A DNA stretch of 64,000 nucleotides from Streptomyces mirabilis (GTDB lineage: Bacteria > Actinomycetota > Actinomycetes > Streptomycetales > Streptomycetaceae). The position numbers and the translations under genes were made by a program. The stretch spans positions 992,001 through 1,056,000 of the forward strand of contig NZ_CP074102.1 in NCBI RefSeq assembly GCF_018310535.1. The letters run 5' to 3'. The notes beneath the pieces are model-generated. The model was not told the origin of the DNA. It saw only the letters and a program-made list of their open reading frames with translations, and made no database searches. Each line of letters opens with the position of its first letter. Position 1 is the stretch's first letter. This document shows positions 63,271 to 64,000 of this stretch, one piece after another.

Positions 63271-64000
63271 TACTCGACCTCTTCGCGGGGCCGGGCGGCT
63301 GGAGCAGGGCGCTGCACGTCCTCGGCGTGCGCGACGTCGGGCTGGAATGGGACGAGTGGGCGTGCAAGACCCGGGCCGCGGCCGGGCAGTTGACCATCCG
63401 CACCGACGTGGCAATGTATCCGACCTGGCCCTTCATCGGCCGCACCCGCGGAGTGATCGCTTCCCCTCCGTGCCAGGCGTGGAGCATGGCCGGCAAACGC
63501 CTCGGCCTGCTCGACCAGCCGCTGGTGCACGCGGCGGTCGAGGACCTGGCCGCCGGACGCGACACCCGCGAACGCCTCCTCGCCGCGTGCCGCGACGAGC
63601 GCTCCCTGCTCGCTGCCGAGCCGATGCGCTATCTGTACGCCCTGAACACGGTCGGCGAGCCCGACTGGGTCGCCATGGAGGAAGTGCCGCACGTCCTGCC
63701 CTTGTGGAAGCAGTACGCGGCCGTCCTGCGCGAGTGGGGGTTCTCCGTCTGGTGCGGGATCCTCAACGCGGCCGACTTCGGCGTCCCGCAGACCAGGAAG
63801 CGGGCGATACTCCTGGCCTCCCGCGTCCGTACGGCGCAGCCTCCTACCCCCACGCACTCCCAACTCGCCGAACCGCAGTCGCTGTTCGGTCCGGGCCGCG
63901 CCCGCTGGATCAGCATGGCCGAGGCCCTGGGATGGGGCGCGACCGACCGGCCCGTCCCCACCGTCTGCGCGGGCGGTGGACCCGGCGGCGGACCCGAACC
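63267..64000 (+). CDS. DNA (cytosine-5) methyltransferase (partial)
   Basis: The first 244 residues are visible; the gene runs past the right edge. Motif I is DLFAGPGGWS at the start, motif IV SPPCQAWSM carries the catalytic Cys, motif VI is present as MEEVPHVLP (the usual ENV is EEV), and motif VIII is PQTRKRAILL. After that comes the beginning of the variable region. GTG overlaps the stop of the coupling protein gene, so the enzyme is made with the transfer apparatus. It may methylate the incoming element against host restriction. No restriction enzyme is visible. Confidence 0.85.
   Translation, partial: MILDLFAGPGGWSRALHVLGVRDVGLEWDEWACKTRAAAGQLTIRTDVAMYPTWPFIGRTRGVIASPPCQAWSMAGKRLGLLDQPLVHAAVEDLAAGRDTRERLLAACRDERSLLAAEPMRYLYALNTVGEPDWVAMEEVPHVLPLWKQYAAVLREWGFSVWCGILNAADFGVPQTRKRAILLASRVRTAQPPTPTHSQLAEPQSLFGPGRARWISMAEALGWGATDRPVPTVCAGGGPGGGPE

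Noticed and set aside
1..64000. CRISPR arrays, rRNA, tRNA, insertion sequences or integrases
   Set aside because: I saw no regular spacer-repeat pattern, no cloverleaf, no transposase DDE/DEDD motif and no tyrosine or serine recombinase. Short tRNA fragments could be missed by eye.

Overview
The window is very GC-rich, uses GTG and TTG starts often, and is full of protein families typical of Streptomyces: DUF317 repeats, a WhiB-like protein, DUF2637, DUF4913, DUF6112, SCO6880-type transfer proteins and tandem HxlR regulators. It reads as about 64 kb of a large conjugative element, either a plasmid or an integrative conjugative element. I see no integrase, tRNA attachment site, telomere or chromosomal housekeeping gene, so its replication mode and ends are not settled. 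One relaxase, a MobC-like protein, a VirB4-like ATPase, VirB6/VirB8-like membrane proteins, an NlpC/P60 wall hydrolase and a TraG/VirD4 coupling protein argue for single-strand type IV secretion transfer, not the TraB double-strand mechanism.

Layout. 1-232 is the start of an EspR-like XRE regulator, followed by about 0.9 kb without a gene. 1116-5680 is a plasmid-maintenance-like block: a winged-helix protein with iteron-like DNA repeats inside the gene, a zinc-finger protein, a WhiB-like regulator and a DUF2637 membrane protein, also repeat-rich. 5677-8619 is the mobilisation module (mobC and relaxase), with a hairpin cluster inside the mobC 5' region that could be oriT. 8651-13084 holds cargo and DUF317 genes. 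13577-19717 is a probable defence island: a broken GIY-YIG membrane protein, an OLD-family ATPase/TOPRIM nuclease, a PD-(D/E)XK-like protein and a DUF4238 protein. 19862-21690 is small cargo.

31061 down to 21796 (minus strand) is a long operon: secreted SH3 protein, tandem HxlR regulator, second winged-helix regulator, MFS exporter, ATP-grasp ligase, DUF317 proteins and an LAHTG-anchored Cna_B surface protein, closed by a strong terminator. 34704-31209 (minus strand) carries a DNA methyltransferase, DUF4913, a RelE/ParE-like protein and a winged-helix protein. 35163-47331 (plus strand) is the transfer core. 47690-49733 is an interruption with a six-repeat propeller protein. 50026-53503 resumes the plus-strand genes. 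53603-63270 is a second transfer operon ending in the coupling protein, with a C5 methyltransferase running off the right edge.

The three large operons (minus from about 31.1 kb, plus from about 34.9 kb, plus from about 53.5 kb) are each preceded by a related palindromic promoter element. This suggests one regulon coordinating conjugation, surface display and the ATP-grasp/MFS pathway. The second transfer operon contains a relaxase-like protein that has lost its metal-binding histidines, a family of divergent paralogs of unknown function, and three DUF317 proteins; these are the least explained parts of the element.

Several genes look damaged or oddly started: in-frame TGA at 14546, in-frame TAG at 30096, frameshifts near 23140 and 55043, and ATC, CTG or GTA where start codons are expected. 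Real decay, unusual initiation and sequencing error cannot be separated from this window alone.
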